Source of the DNA: Pachypanchax playfairii
Taxonomy: Eukaryota; Chordata; Actinopteri; Cyprinodontiformes; Aplocheilidae
Length of the DNA: 64,000 bases
Assembly (NCBI GenBank): GCA_006937955.1
Contig: SSNP01000008.1
Coordinates: forward strand, 7,058,083-7,122,082
Direction: 5' to 3'
Shown here: positions 13,116 to 24,309 of the stretch, one piece after another
Layout of the letters: each line of letters starts with the position of its first letter
Position numbering within the stretch: the first letter of the stretch is position 1
Program-made: the position numbers and the translations under genes
Notes under the pieces: model-generated
What the model saw: only the letters and a program-made list of their open reading frames with translations
Databases searched by the model: none
Told to the model about the DNA's origin: nothing

Positions 13116-13375
13116 GAAGTTATGCAAGGATGGATCTTTCTTGTTTTCAAGACATTCGAGTCAGATCTATCAATACGTTTATTCGTACCAAACAATGGTT
13201 TTCTTCTTTATATTAAATTTATTTTAAAAAAATGCCCCTGTAACATTTGTTTTGAAAATTAAAATCCTGTAGTGTTTAAAGAAATGTCCAAGTTTGGGTC
13301 AGAATACCCAAATTTATTTCATTGCAGCACAACAATTTCAGACGAAGACTCTAAAGGCCATTTTATTTTATTTTT

Positions 13376-13385
13376 NNNNNNNNNN
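13376..13385. other. Assembly gap (10 N)
   Basis: Ten Ns lie exactly at the junction of the two duplicated units. The copy number and true spacing at this point are therefore not proven by the sequence. Confidence 0.99.
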
Positions 13386-13537
13386 AGGTTTGCCTTTTTA
13401 ATTACTTATTGCTATTATCTGATAGCTGTGTTTCATGTTAATAGATTGTAAACAGTCAACTTCATGCAGATCAAAATATTTCTGTCATGCATTTCTTTGA
13501 AACAGTTCATTTCTATATTTATTTCACCAGGAGAATC

Positions 13538-13969
13538 ATGAAGATCTCAGTTGCATGTTTCCTGCTGTTTTCCACCACTGTTCTCTGTCAGGGTCCAAAC
13601 AGCAACCCCCGCTACAGCAAATTCATAAATCAGCATATCAAAGCAAACATGAGAGCTGATCTGTGTGATGCTGTTATACATAGACTAGGCATCACCAAGA
13701 CCAACAGCAATGAATGTAAAGAAACCAACACTTTCATCCGAGCCACCACCGGCCTCGTCACACCAATATGTGGGAATGCAGGAGTACCATACGGTAAAAT
13801 GAGGAAAAGTCTTTCTTCCTTTGACCTTGTTGTCTGCAAACTGAAAAGTGGAGTCAGGCGCCCACATTGTCAATACCGTGGTCAAATATTAACCAGACAC
13901 ATCGCAATCAAATGTGAGGGAAACCTTCCTGTGCACTTTGACAGAGATATTGTAGTGTTTGAAGACTGA
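13538..13969 (+). CDS. Secreted RNase A superfamily ribonuclease, copy 2
   Basis: Predicted 143-residue ribonuclease with one amino-acid difference from copy 1: Lys for Glu in the YGxMRKS segment. Signal peptide, CKETNTFI signature, both catalytic histidines and the six mature-chain cysteines are all kept, so both copies should be active enzymes by family criteria. The start is chosen as in copy 1, after the TTTCACCAG acceptor, ignoring the upstream ATG at 13487. The polyadenylation signal is at about 14012-14017. The near-identity suggests either a recent duplication or homogenisation; because the adjacent gap lies at the unit boundary, uncollapsed haplotypes are also possible. The charge change (acidic to basic) might slightly alter surface charge, which matters for cationic antimicrobial RNases, but this is inference. 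Confidence 0.9.
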   Translation: MKISVACFLLFSTTVLCQGPNSNPRYSKFINQHIKANMRADLCDAVIHRLGITKTNSNECKETNTFIRATTGLVTPICGNAGVPYGKMRKSLSSFDLVVCKLKSGVRRPHCQYRGQILTRHIAIKCEGNLPVHFDRDIVVFED

Positions 13970-16045
13970 ATGACTGACTTAAATTACTTAAATACTACTA
14001 ATAAAAATAATAATAAAGTTTTATAATTGTATATGTATGTGTGTGTCTGTATTTGGGGGAGGGGGGTGGTTTAAAAAAATATGCTTATTTTGTGGAAAAA
14101 CTTAATTCATAATAATTCAGCTGCATTACATTAAAAAACTGAACTACTGATGTTTACAGCCACTGAAGGGACGTTTTTTAGAGTTAAAGTTGTGGTTTTT
14201 TTTTTGTTGGTTTAGTTCTATTCAGACAGTTATCAAAACAGAATTACATGTAAATATTAGATATGGTTGCACCACTAATTAGTCAAGAGAATACGTTCTG
14301 CAGAGGTGTTTGCAACTTTATGCTATTAATCATATCTATAAACACTTTTTGTTTTGTTTTTTACTTTTTTCTTCTGTTGTACAAAACAGGCAATTATAAT
14401 AAGTCTAAGACAAGTGTGAATAGATCATTAGAGAAAAGATGAGGTCAAAGGTCAGTCAACAGGAAGGTGGGTGTCACCAGTGTGTCCAAACATCACACTC
14501 CCAGCACAACCAAAACTCCTATAAATAAAATAAAATTAAAATTAAAAAGTACACATGAAAGAAACACATTTAACTACTTGACCCATTTCTCTTTTTTTCT
14601 TATTGTGCTTTTTGCATAAAACTTTATTTTGTATCAGTGAGCTCCTGTCTCCACCCTTACCATAGTTTAATCTCATCATGTATGAAGATCGTATTTATTG
14701 TGGTCAAATAACTGATCACATCTCTTTTGTATAAGTTCCCAGCTGAAGGTGCATGGCTGCTGCACATTTAAATAACTGATTAGTGGAATGAGTTCTGTCA
14801 ATTCCTTACTATCATTTTAAATGCAAAAGTGTTTTTATTATTAATATTAAACACAAGCATCTATCATTTAATTCTTTACAATAGTTGCAACATTTTTTTA
14901 ACCTGAAAGCAAACTTCAAACTTATTAGCAATCATTCAGTAACATCCATGAGTTTTTCCAGCCCACTAACTGCAACTACACAACTCACTAAAAAGTTTAT
15001 GTGAGTACAAACTAAGGTGGATGCTAATTTCTGAAGCTCAGTATAAACATCATGGTCTGTAAACATCTTCTTATCAAACAAGCAATAATAATAATAATAA
15101 TAATAACAATAATAACTTCTTGACAGTTTTTTTTATCCTTTACAAGATCATCTCTGTTATGGAACAGTCACACTAAAGATGTCATAATATATTTTCTCCT
15201 TTTAAGTCTAATACTTTGTGTAAGCTTTGTATTTTTAGGATACCCCCTTTGAAAAAACAGTATACCTTGAATAATAACACTTTTATTTTGTTATTTGATT
15301 ACCTTGTGACCAGAGAAATGTTTGCTGTTCAGACGGACAGAGGCTGATTCAAAACTAAAACTGTACTATGATCAGTAAATACTGGGATCAATGTAAATGC
15401 TCACTGACCCATTGCAAAATCAACATCTATCTAAATGCTTGTAAAAGAAGCACAACATGCTGTATGTAGAGATATTCACGTTAAATGAACTTAAATATGC
15501 AACATAATCTAAAACACTGGAGCTAAACAGTATTATTTGTCAAATAAGATGTCTGAGTTTTATCCAAAATCAGTTACCTCAGTGACATGAAACAAAATCT
15601 AAATCTAAATACTGATTTCTTTAAAATTCTGCAAAAAAAACATTTACAACTTCAGTATAAATAACATAAAATTAGAACAAACATATCAAGCATCTTTGAC
15701 ATGTATTTTCTTTTTAATATGTCATTAATGCTTCTTTTAAGATCATTAGCAATGGCAGCATATTTATAATTTTCACAAGTATTGCACTAAAGTGCTTATG
15801 TTTTTCCTTTTCTGTGTATAGTTTCTGTCATACGACCATTAAAAAGACTATAACAACAGGCTGAAACAGTGTGTTTATAGCAGTGGCTCATGTTCACAGG
15901 ACTGTTAGAATCTCACAAGAAACTGAAACTGACTCCTCCCATTTTTCTGTATTTTATGTTTCCTCCCATTTGATAGTTACATTAAGATTAATCAGTCTGC
16001 AGCTAGATTGTGATCCACACATCTCTCAACTCAACTATCAAGACA
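13970..16045. other. Non-coding spacer between RNase copy 2 and receptor B
   Basis: Counterpart of the 9.4-11.6 kb spacer. It holds the shorter AAT tract (15084-15115) and the receptor B promoter. About 75-80 bp present in unit 1 at 11441-11517, including the CCAAT box, are missing here just after 15920. Confidence 0.6.
15084..15115. repeat. Short (AAT)n microsatellite, unit 2
   Basis: Contracted and interrupted counterpart of the 10555-10628 tract. Confidence 0.85.
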
Positions 16046-17515
16046 ATGATGATACTATTTTATGTAGCTCTAATGTTCATCATTGGAGGTGAGTCTAATT
16101 GCAAATTTAAGTTAACTCTTTTATGTTTTACTTTAATATTTTGCTCTGACTTGTGTGAAGTTATATATATATATATATATATTTTTTTATTTTTTTTTCA
16201 GGATACACAGAAGACCAAAACTTTACAACCAAGACAGTCCATGTGGGAGAAGATGTCACTCTAACATGTGACCGACGATCTGATCAGACAGGAGTTTTAT
16301 TCTGGATGAAACTTGTTCCTGGAAACTTGCCTGAAGTTTTAGCATCATCGTACGCATTTGATGGAGGAGTTATTGATAATGCTTCTCATGTCAGAGCTAA
16401 AAAAGAACCAGGAACATTTGTTCTTCAAATAAACCAAATAAAGCAGACGGATGCTGCTTTTTATTACTGTGAAGACGTAGATGAGCGGAAGAAAATCATT
16501 TACAACATCATCTTTATCACAGTCAAAGGTAACTGGAACTATCATCAGCTTGTTGATGCTCATCAGTAGTTCATATTTTTCTCCATTAATTTCAAGTTTT
16601 ACTTCTTACTGAACAATAATGTTTACAATATTTTCCAGGAGCAGAATCTGAAATCACCAAGATCATTCAAGAGTTTCCATTTGTTGCAGCCCGTCCAGGA
16701 GACTCAGTGACTCTGCAGTGTTCAGTCCTGTCTGAGTCTGATAATCAGATGTGTCCAGATAATTACAGTGTTTACTGGTTCAGATCTGGACTGGAAGAAA
16801 CTCATCCCAGTGTGATGTATGTTCATGGTGACAAATGTGACAGAAGCCCAGAGACTGACTTTCCACATAAATGTGACTACGACCTCTTGAAGAGGAACAT
16901 CAGCTCCTCTGATGCTGGAACTTATTACTGCACCGTGGCCACATGTGGACGAATATTGTTTGGGAAAGGAACTAAACTGGACGTTGAAGGTAACCAGATT
17001 TGAACAAACCCTATCATAAGCATGTCATCTGTTGTTAGGTGAGTTTCTGCATTTTAGTTGTTTCATTAATGTTTACGGAATATTATTATTTTTCAGCCTG
17101 TTCACCAACAACTCCTACTACAGCTGTATCATGTGCAGCTTTGGCTATAAGTTTGATCTTTATGGTCCTATTCATTTACGACACAAAGAAGCCAAAAAAT
17201 GGTGAAGTTTTTTTTTATACTGGTAAAAAATATTTTATGAAAGTCTTTAAATTAATACTTATAAATGCATTTATTTTCCATCCTGCCTTTTAGATGTGCA
17301 GCTCTCAGAGAGGTTATCGGGTCTAATTTGTTGGCATGAAAGACAGGTACAGTATGACACGCTTGTATTGACCATTTTATACAGATTTCTACAATATGTT
17401 TTGTTTCTCCACAACATTTTGTATCATTTTTTTTTTCTTTCAGATAACTGAGAGTAAACAACTTTATTCTGTTGTTTTCTTTACTGTTGTGAACTCTGGC
17501 AGTGACAGATGTTAA
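16046..17515 (+). CDS. NITR-like immune receptor B (plus-strand lineage)
   Basis: Six exons: 16046-16088, 16202-16528, 16639-16989, 17097-17201, 17294-17346 and 17444-17515. Together they give an intact 316-residue frame. It has a signal peptide, a V-like domain (about residues 15-123; LTC, LFWMK, FYYCED) and a second domain (about 124-240) with all six cysteines, including YYC and ATC, and the J-like FGKGTKLDV. A neutral transmembrane helix follows (about residues 250-270). The tail carries KQLYSVV, which has Y and V in ITIM spacing but Gln at -2, so it is not a canonical ITIM. The gene is the duplication partner of A but has the intact second domain. Its V exon carries several replacements relative to A and C, for example T for S and V for A around the LFW core. 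Its promoter lacks the CCAAT box found before A. NITR assignment rests on architecture and motif pattern. Confidence 0.8.
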
Positions 17516-17776
17516 GAAATTATGCAAGGATGGATCTTTCTTGTTTTCAAGACATTCGAGTCAGATCTATCAATACGTTTATTCGTACCAAACAATGGTT
17601 TTCTTCTTTATATTAAATTTATTTTTTTAAAAATGCCCCTGTAACATTTGTTTTGAAAATTAAAATCCTGTAGTGTTTAAAGAAATGTCCAAGTTTGGGT
17701 CAGAATACCCAAATTTATTTCATTGCAGCACAACAATTTCAGACGAAGACTCTAAAGGCCATTTTATTTTATTTTT

Positions 17777-19439
17777 TTTATCAATCAATCATGCAACAAA
17801 TACTGAATAGTTTTAAATGGAGATCATCAGCGCATCGGGTGGAGGTGCAAAAGCTGCAAGTTTTTTGTTTTTTTGTTTTTTTACTATTTCAGGTTTGAAC
17901 ATTTTTGCTTACACTTTGTTCTTGCTTTTGTGACTTTGTAGCGACAGTAGAAGAAAGACAAAAATATTGAAAAATGCAAGTAAAGATTCTTAATCATTCA
18001 AGACATACATGTAGTAATCCTTTAAAGTTTAGTTGAAGGCACTTGGACTTTGTTTTACTGTTTCTGACTTGTTGCTTTTCATCCATTTAATTTTTCAGTT
18101 CATACAGAAAGGTTGTGGAGAAATAAGCTTGAACTCCACAATCTTTAAATCATCTTAATGTAGATCATAGAATGGATCATTGTGATTGTTTTGCTTGTTT
18201 TTTTTTAACCCAACATGTCTTAATTGTTAATAGTATGTTCCATTTGAAACATATCTAACTTGGTGCAGCATGTTATTCTAAGAAATATGCAAATTATAAG
18301 ATAGATTCTGCTTGAATTTAGTGTTTAATAAATATAATCTATGTACATGTACATGTCTGCATGCATTGTCATTTTAGATGTGATGCATCTTGTTTTGTAT
18401 CATCGTGTGTATTGAGCTTTACAACAAAATAAATTCAAAGCAATTTACTTTTAAACTTGCAAAAAAGAATTGACTTGACTTGTGTTGAAATGAAGTAAGA
18501 CATGGTTGACATGATTAAATAAACTTTTCAATTAATAGCTAAAACAAAGACAAATTAAAAAAAAACTACCAAAAACATTGACTGTTACTATGTGATGATG
18601 GTATTTCATTTTCTGACTTTAGAAGTTGATGAGATCATCTTAATAAGTAGAATCACTGTTGCACTTAAAGTGATAAGAAGTATAAATCACATTGTCCAAA
18701 ACAATCACTTAATTTGAGAATAGTTGTACAGTTCTGAGCAACGACCCCGAACACTCCAAAGAATGAGTACAGAAATGTTTAATGTTCAAAGCAAACTTTA
18801 AAAGAGCTTAAATGCTTTCAGTTATTTCTAAACAACACTTTAAAAATCATAAGACAAATGTGGCTCTTTTATAATAAAAATGAGCAATATGTTCAGTTAT
18901 AAAACCAGTGTAACAAGTGAAACAACACAAAATGTGTTTGGAAGACTAAGTCAAACTATATAAGCAGTAAACAAACAAAGCAACCACTTCCTGCCAAGTG
19001 GTGGCAGCAGCACAATGTAAAACAGAGAAGTACAACTCTTGTAAAAGGTTTTATTTAGAGTGACAAAGAAAAGACACTGACAATAAAATGTCAATGTGAT
19101 ATATTAACTAACTGATCCAGCAGAGCATATGTTACACATATAAACTGAGTTGATCCTCAGTGTTTTCAATTTTCTGGATCAAAATTAAATTTGAATTCAG
19201 CATTTGAATCAAATAGATTATAAATTTAAAAAAAGATTTTTGAAGTTTTTAATTAATTATTTTCTTACCATATTATTGCTTATGATATCTTACTTGTCTC
19301 TTGAACTAGTATTTTGTGCATTTAATATGAACAAAAAAATGCTATATAATGATGTTTTGTGTGTGTGTGGGAGGGGGGGGGGGTTTGTGCTAGGACCACT
19401 TCAAAAGGTTATCCAGCCCATATACAACTAAAGCAAGAG
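17777..19439. other. AT-rich region with no supported gene
   Basis: No exon with domain or splice support was found on either strand. A homopolymer G run lies at about 19372-19382. Confidence 0.5.
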
Positions 19440-20860
19440 CTGTGTTCACTTTCTCATCACAAATTGGAGCTCATTCCCTAGTGGGTTGGACTCCGGCAGA
19501 ACTGCACCTTGTCTCTGATCCTGTTTGATATATTCATAGACTCGATCTTAAGACATAATCATGGAAAATGAGTGTCTGCTTTAGGAACTTCAAGTTTTCA
19601 TCTCTGCTTTTACATATAACATTCTGTTGGATTCTTCAGGCAATGACCTTCAACATACAACCGAGTGGTTTACAGTTAAGTTTAAAGCAGCTGGGATGTG
19701 AGTCAGATCCTCTGAAACTGCAACCAGGGTTTTAGACTGGAGAATGGTGTGGTGAGTCTTCCTCAAGAGGAGGAGTTCAAGCAACTTGGTCTGAAGTGAT
19801 GGTAGGATGGAGAGAGATTTACAGATGGATCACACTTTATCCAGAGTAAAGGACATTACCTGTTTGTGTAGATTCCCAGTCATCCAGGACATGTCAGTCC
19901 AAAAAATGTTTAAAAAGGACAACTGAACTTCTTTTGTGTCTCTTGAAAATATTTTACCATTCACCAACAGGCTCTTTAGTTCTTATCCTGGTTTGGGAGT
20001 TCCAGGTTTATAAATTGTTGTAACTGCAGTATTAATTAACTTGTTACAGTCACACCCATCCCACCTTAGAGTTATTGAATCATTGTTCCCTGAGACTTGT
20101 TTATGTGAGATGTTTTAGTTCATTGTTTTGCAGTTCTGATTGTTTTGAAATTGCCTTGGCAGCAGAGACAAAGCAGCAAAGTTGGTGTTAGAGAAGTAAA
20201 ATCTGAGATTACCTCCTCTGTTAAGAGTGGGGTTTTCCTTTTTAACATATATACAGTAGCTTCCTTAACTCCTCTTTTAAAACCATTTGTGTTCTCTGTC
20301 CAAAATATGGACGCTACTGTCCTCAAAAGAGTGTCTGTTATCTTTGAGACATGGGAGTCTTTTTCTGAACAGCTGGTTCTCATATGTTGTGCCATGGAGA
20401 GGTTTGTATAGTTCCTCCAATGTAAAGGTCTGAACACTCTTCGCTGCAATAGACTGGAACATCACACCACTTAGTTATTTTGTTTTGGGGGCAGCCGGCT
20501 TTACTCCAGTCTGTCATGATGAATGAGGAGTTGAGTCAAAGCTTTTATTTACATGTTTTTCTGAGTTCTAATCCTCACCTGTGGTCTTCTACATACAGTA
20601 GAGCTCTGACTTAGAGATAAAATGAGGAATTCATTCATCCAAGGGGAACTCTGAATAGAATTACTGTTTTTCCTTATCAAAAGGAATCAGCCTGGATTGT
20701 TTGGGTATCTGATGCCTCCTGGTCACCTTCATTTGGGTCCTTTCCAGGCCCTTCCCATTGTCCCAGTATGGGGGCCTCAGAACTCAGGTTAACAGGTTAA
20801 AAGTCATCTCTGACCTGGGGATGACTGGCCCTTGGGATTTCAGGTGGCGCTGGAAGGTAT
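19440..20860 (+). mobile_element. Non-LTR retrotransposon (LINE) relic, split by an insertion
   Basis: Two parts read as a decayed reverse-transcriptase ORF in the plus orientation. In 19445-19860 the translation contains GLRQNCTLSLILFDIF, close to the RT motif GLRQGCxLSPxLF. Farther on it contains FPQEEEFKQLGL and MERE, typical of the C-terminal half of common fish LINEs. In 20590-20860 the sequence corresponds to the downstream part of the same type of element (the region coding for an RWLGHLIRMPPG-like segment). Stops and frameshifts show it is dead. The intervening 19865-20530 is a separate element. Confidence 0.65.
19865..20530 (-). mobile_element. Penelope-like element fragment with GIY-YIG endonuclease remains
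   Basis: On the minus strand (20120-20465) overlapping frames read LEELYKPLH, MAQHMR, HSFEDSSVHILDREHKWF and FKRGVKEA. These match the order of motifs in the C-terminal GIY-YIG domain region of teleost Penelope-like elements, in at least two frames, so it is a frameshifted relic. The downstream flank (19900-19985) carries the CTGAACTTCTTTTGTGTCTC type string often found at these element ends. It sits inside a LINE relic. Confidence 0.6.
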
Positions 20861-21161
20861 AAAAAATGTTTAATGATATAAGAGAAAGACATAGTTTTCA
20901 AAGTATTTATTATTAAACATGCTCTTAACACCTTTGTAAATAACCATGGAAACAATTCAGTATTGTCTCTGTTACTTTTCTAAGTTTCTTTATATGGAAT
21001 GTCCATTGTGTAAAAACTGTTAACAAGAAACTGAAACAGTGTATTTATAGCAATGACTCATGTTTACAGGACACAAAATATCTGAAGCACACAGTCTGCC
21101 TTTACACATACATAAAAAAAACAAGTTACAATTATTTCCACTGTGGTTGTAAATGTAAAAG

Positions 21162-21166
21162 CCAGT
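21162..21166 (+). promoter_or_regulatory. Mutated CCAAT box upstream of receptor C
   Basis: CCAGTCAGA stands where gene A has CCAATCAGA, at the same distance (137 bp) from the homologous ATG. The flanks TTTTTCTGAAATTGACTCC are the same, so this is the orthologous site with an A-to-G change. Confidence 0.45.
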
Positions 21167-21298
21167 CAGATTTTTCTGAAATTGACTCCTCCCATTTTTC
21201 TGTATTTTTTGTGTCTGCCCATTTGATAGTTACATTAAGATTAATCAGTCTGCAGCTAGATTGTGATCCACACATCTCTCAACTCAACTATCAAGACA

Positions 21299-22928
21299 AT
21301 GATGATACTATTTTATGTAGCTCTAATGTTCATCATTGGAGGTGAGTCTTAATGCAAGTAAACGTTTTATGTTGTATTTTAACATTTTGCTCTGATTTGT
21401 GTGAAATTAGAAAANTAAAACTTTTTTTTTTTTTTCAGGATACACAGAAGACCGAAGCTTTACAACCAAGACCGTCCATGTGGGAGAAGATGTCACTCTA
21501 ACATGTGACCGACGATCTGATCAGTCAGGAGCTTTATTCTGGATGAAACTTGTTCCTGGAAACTTGCCTGAAGTTTTAGCATCATCGTACACATTTGATG
21601 GAGGATTTATTGATAATGCTTCTCATGTCAGAGCTAGAAAAGAACCAGGAACATTTGTTCTTCAAATAAACCAAATAAAGCAGACGGATGCTGCTTTTTA
21701 TTACTGTGAAGAAGTAGCTGAGAGGAAGAAAATCATTTACAACATCACCTTTATCAGAGTCAAAGGTAACTGGAACTATCATCAGCTTGTTGATGCTCAT
21801 CAGTAGTTCATATTTTTCTCCATTAATTTCAAGTTTTCCTCCTAACTGTTAGTTCCATAATTTATATTCAGATTGATTTAAAACTGAACAATAATGTTTA
21901 CAATATTTTCCAGGAACAAAATCTGAAATCACTACGATCATTCAAGAGTTTCCATTTGTTGCAGCCCGTCCAGGAGACTCAGTGACTCTGCAGTGTTCAG
22001 TCCTGTCTGAGTCTGATAATCAGATGTGTCCAGATAATTACAGTGTTTACTGGTTCAGATCTGGACTGGAAGAAACTCATCCCAGTGTGATGTATGTTCA
22101 TGGTGACAAATGTGACAGAAGCCCAGAGACTGACTTTCCACATAAATGTGACTACGACCTCTTAAAGAGGAAAATCAGCTCCTCTGATGCTGGAACTTAT
22201 TACTGCGCCGTGGCCACATGTGGACGAATATTGTTTGGAAAAGGAACTAAACTGGAAATTGAAGGTAACTACTGTTAAACAAACCCTATCATAAGCATGT
22301 CATCTGTTGTTAGGTGAGGTTCTGCATTTTAGTTGTTTGTGTGGTGGTTGGTTCAAAGTGATCAGTACATTCAGCGCACTTTACTGTTTTTGTCTTCCAG
22401 CTGCTCCCTAAATCTTTGCTATGTTTCTGTCTTTTAATTTTATATTTTTTTTTTTTTCCTTTTAGCACCCACTCTACCCCTACTTATTTTTCTGTGTGGT
22501 GCTTTGGCTGTAAGCTTGACTGTTATTGCCCTACTTTTTCACAAAATCAAGAGGCTGAAGTGTGACTTAAATGGTATGCAACCTAAATTTAAAATAATCA
22601 TCTTTTGATTTTTTGCATAAGTTTCTGCTCACTGTTATCTGCGATTTGTCATCCCACCATCCAGCTGCTGCTGATGTTTATCCTGAAGTTGCTGCTGTTC
22701 AACAAAGCCAGCCTGTAAGTAGGTTAACTATTGGACTGATTCATTGATTGTGTCGTTCATCCATATTAAGATGTTTTGGTCATTTTTCTGCAGATAAATG
22801 AAAATTCTTTGGTTTATGCTGCACCAAATTTTACAAAGAAGAAAACAGTTGGAAGAGGGAAGAGGGGCAACAAAACAAATGAGGAGCAGAGCATCTACGC
22901 TGATGTTAAATCTTTCGGGTATGAATAA
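21299..22928 (+). CDS. NITR-like immune receptor C with ITIM tail (chimeric gene)
   Basis: Six exons: 21299-21341, 21439-21765, 21914-22264, 22466-22573, 22665-22714 and 22794-22928. They give an intact 337-residue frame. The first three exons are almost identical to gene A: the V exon looks identical, and only a few substitutions occur up to the A deletion. C keeps the TYYCA segment and all six second-domain cysteines, with J-like FGKGTKLEI. From about 22340 the sequence no longer matches A or B. The transmembrane exon (LPLLIFLCGALAV segment) and the tail are of another type. The tail has DVYPEV, LVYAAP and SIYADV (Tyr about 328), the last a canonical S-x-Y-x-x-V ITIM, so an inhibitory receptor is predicted. 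A polyadenylation signal is at 23101-23106. Its upstream region lacks the RNase gene, and the CCAAT box is mutated. Confidence 0.82.
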
Positions 22929-24309
22929 CAATACAATTACTGGTTTTTTGATGCAGGTATAATGTGCTACTTCTTTTTAAATATGTTTCTAGAGTGACAT
23001 TTTAATTTCTGAAATCTATTGACGTGTCTGTAATATTCAAATTCACGAGAGCTGATTTTTTATGTTAAGTGTTGTATCGCTGGTCAAAAGAACTATGCAT
23101 AATAAACAATGTCTGCAAAGCAACAGCTTCGGTGTGATAAAACTTCATTATTTTATATTAAGTTGTATCAATCAGAACACATTTTACAGACATAAAATTT
23201 TAAAGTATTTTTATAAAAAATGAGAAATTAGCCGATTGAAGTCTAACATCAGCTTGACTTTATCAAGATGTACTTTCAGTTCAGTAGCTTTTTGTTCTTG
23301 GACAAACAATGTTAAGTACATTTAATAAATTATCGTACCACATTAAAAATAATGAATTTATTTTACGTATGTATTTATTCTTTTTTGCTCTACAATGGCA
23401 ATGATGTTTTTTATTTGGCAGCAAGAATGTTATCAAGAAATAAAACAGATCTTCCTGTTTTTATGAACAAGCTTTATCAATCAGCTGAAATGTGAGTTTC
23501 AAGCAGTTTATTTCTAATTAGATACATTTTTCCTTATTTCCTTATTAAGTATTTGTGTACAGAGTTCATCTCAGTAATAAATAAAAAATGATACTTGTGG
23601 GTCAAAAACTGCATTATCTTTTACAGCCCTAATCATAGTGTTTGAGAGGAAAGGGGCGTTTCCTTAAATTCTCAGGAAATAACAGTTACAAAACAATGAG
23701 ATCATAGTGAGGACAAAGAGCCACATAACAACCACATGATATTTCATTCACTTTTTAGGATCTACAGAGATTCAGTCAATTTATGCTTATTTTGTATAAA
23801 AAAACGCGGTACATAATTTTTGTTTTGGTTTAGTGGGGGTGGGAAGGGGGGGGGGGGGTTACTGCGACTGGTAGAAACCTTTTTTTTTTCTAGTAATGGT
23901 CTCATGCACACACACACCTGCCCACCTACACATACTGTAGACACGCACACACACCCAAAGAAGGATGAATTTAATTTTCATTTGTTTAAGTAGCACCACT
24001 ATCAGTCTTATTTCAGTAAAGTTTAAATAATTACAGTATAAAACCACAAATGTAAAAATTAATATAATAGTCAAAGAAACTGTGGTGTCATCAGTTTTCT
24101 TTTTAATTGAAGGAAGAAGTAAAAAAAACTGCCAATCTTACAAAAAATGTTGCAATTGACCTTCTTTTTTAAACGACCCACAAAACCTCAAAAGGAAAAA
24201 AAAAATCTGCAGAACAGTGTCAGAGGAAATATAAAATCTGCTGCGATGAAGATGCATCAAACAGTCTTGACCTTTCATGTCCACTATCAGCCACAGAAAA
24301 TCTACCACG
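22929..24309. other. 3' flank of receptor C and AT-rich spacer
   Basis: Contains the polyadenylation signal of C at 23101-23106, a G run at about 23846-23858 and a short CA-rich stretch near 23905-23955. No coding feature is supported. Confidence 0.5.

Larger units (their letters stand above)
8783..13375 (+). repeat. Tandem segmental duplication, unit 1 (RNase + receptor A)
   Basis: This block and 13386-17776 are near-identical from GGTTTGCCTTTTTAATTACT through the RNase gene, a spacer of about 2 kb and receptor gene A, to the poly-T tract after the receptor 3' flank. They differ by scattered substitutions, small indels and a longer AAT microsatellite in unit 1. Unit 1 ends directly at a run of ten Ns, so its true right boundary is unknown. 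Confidence 0.9.
13386..17776 (+). repeat. Tandem segmental duplication, unit 2 (RNase + receptor B)
   Basis: Second copy of the cassette starting at 8783, in the same order and orientation. It carries RNase copy 2 (13538-13969) and receptor gene B (16046-17515). It differs from unit 1 by small indels, including a loss of about 75-80 bp in the receptor promoter, so it is not a plain repeat of the same contig sequence. Similarity stops near 17776. Confidence 0.9.
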
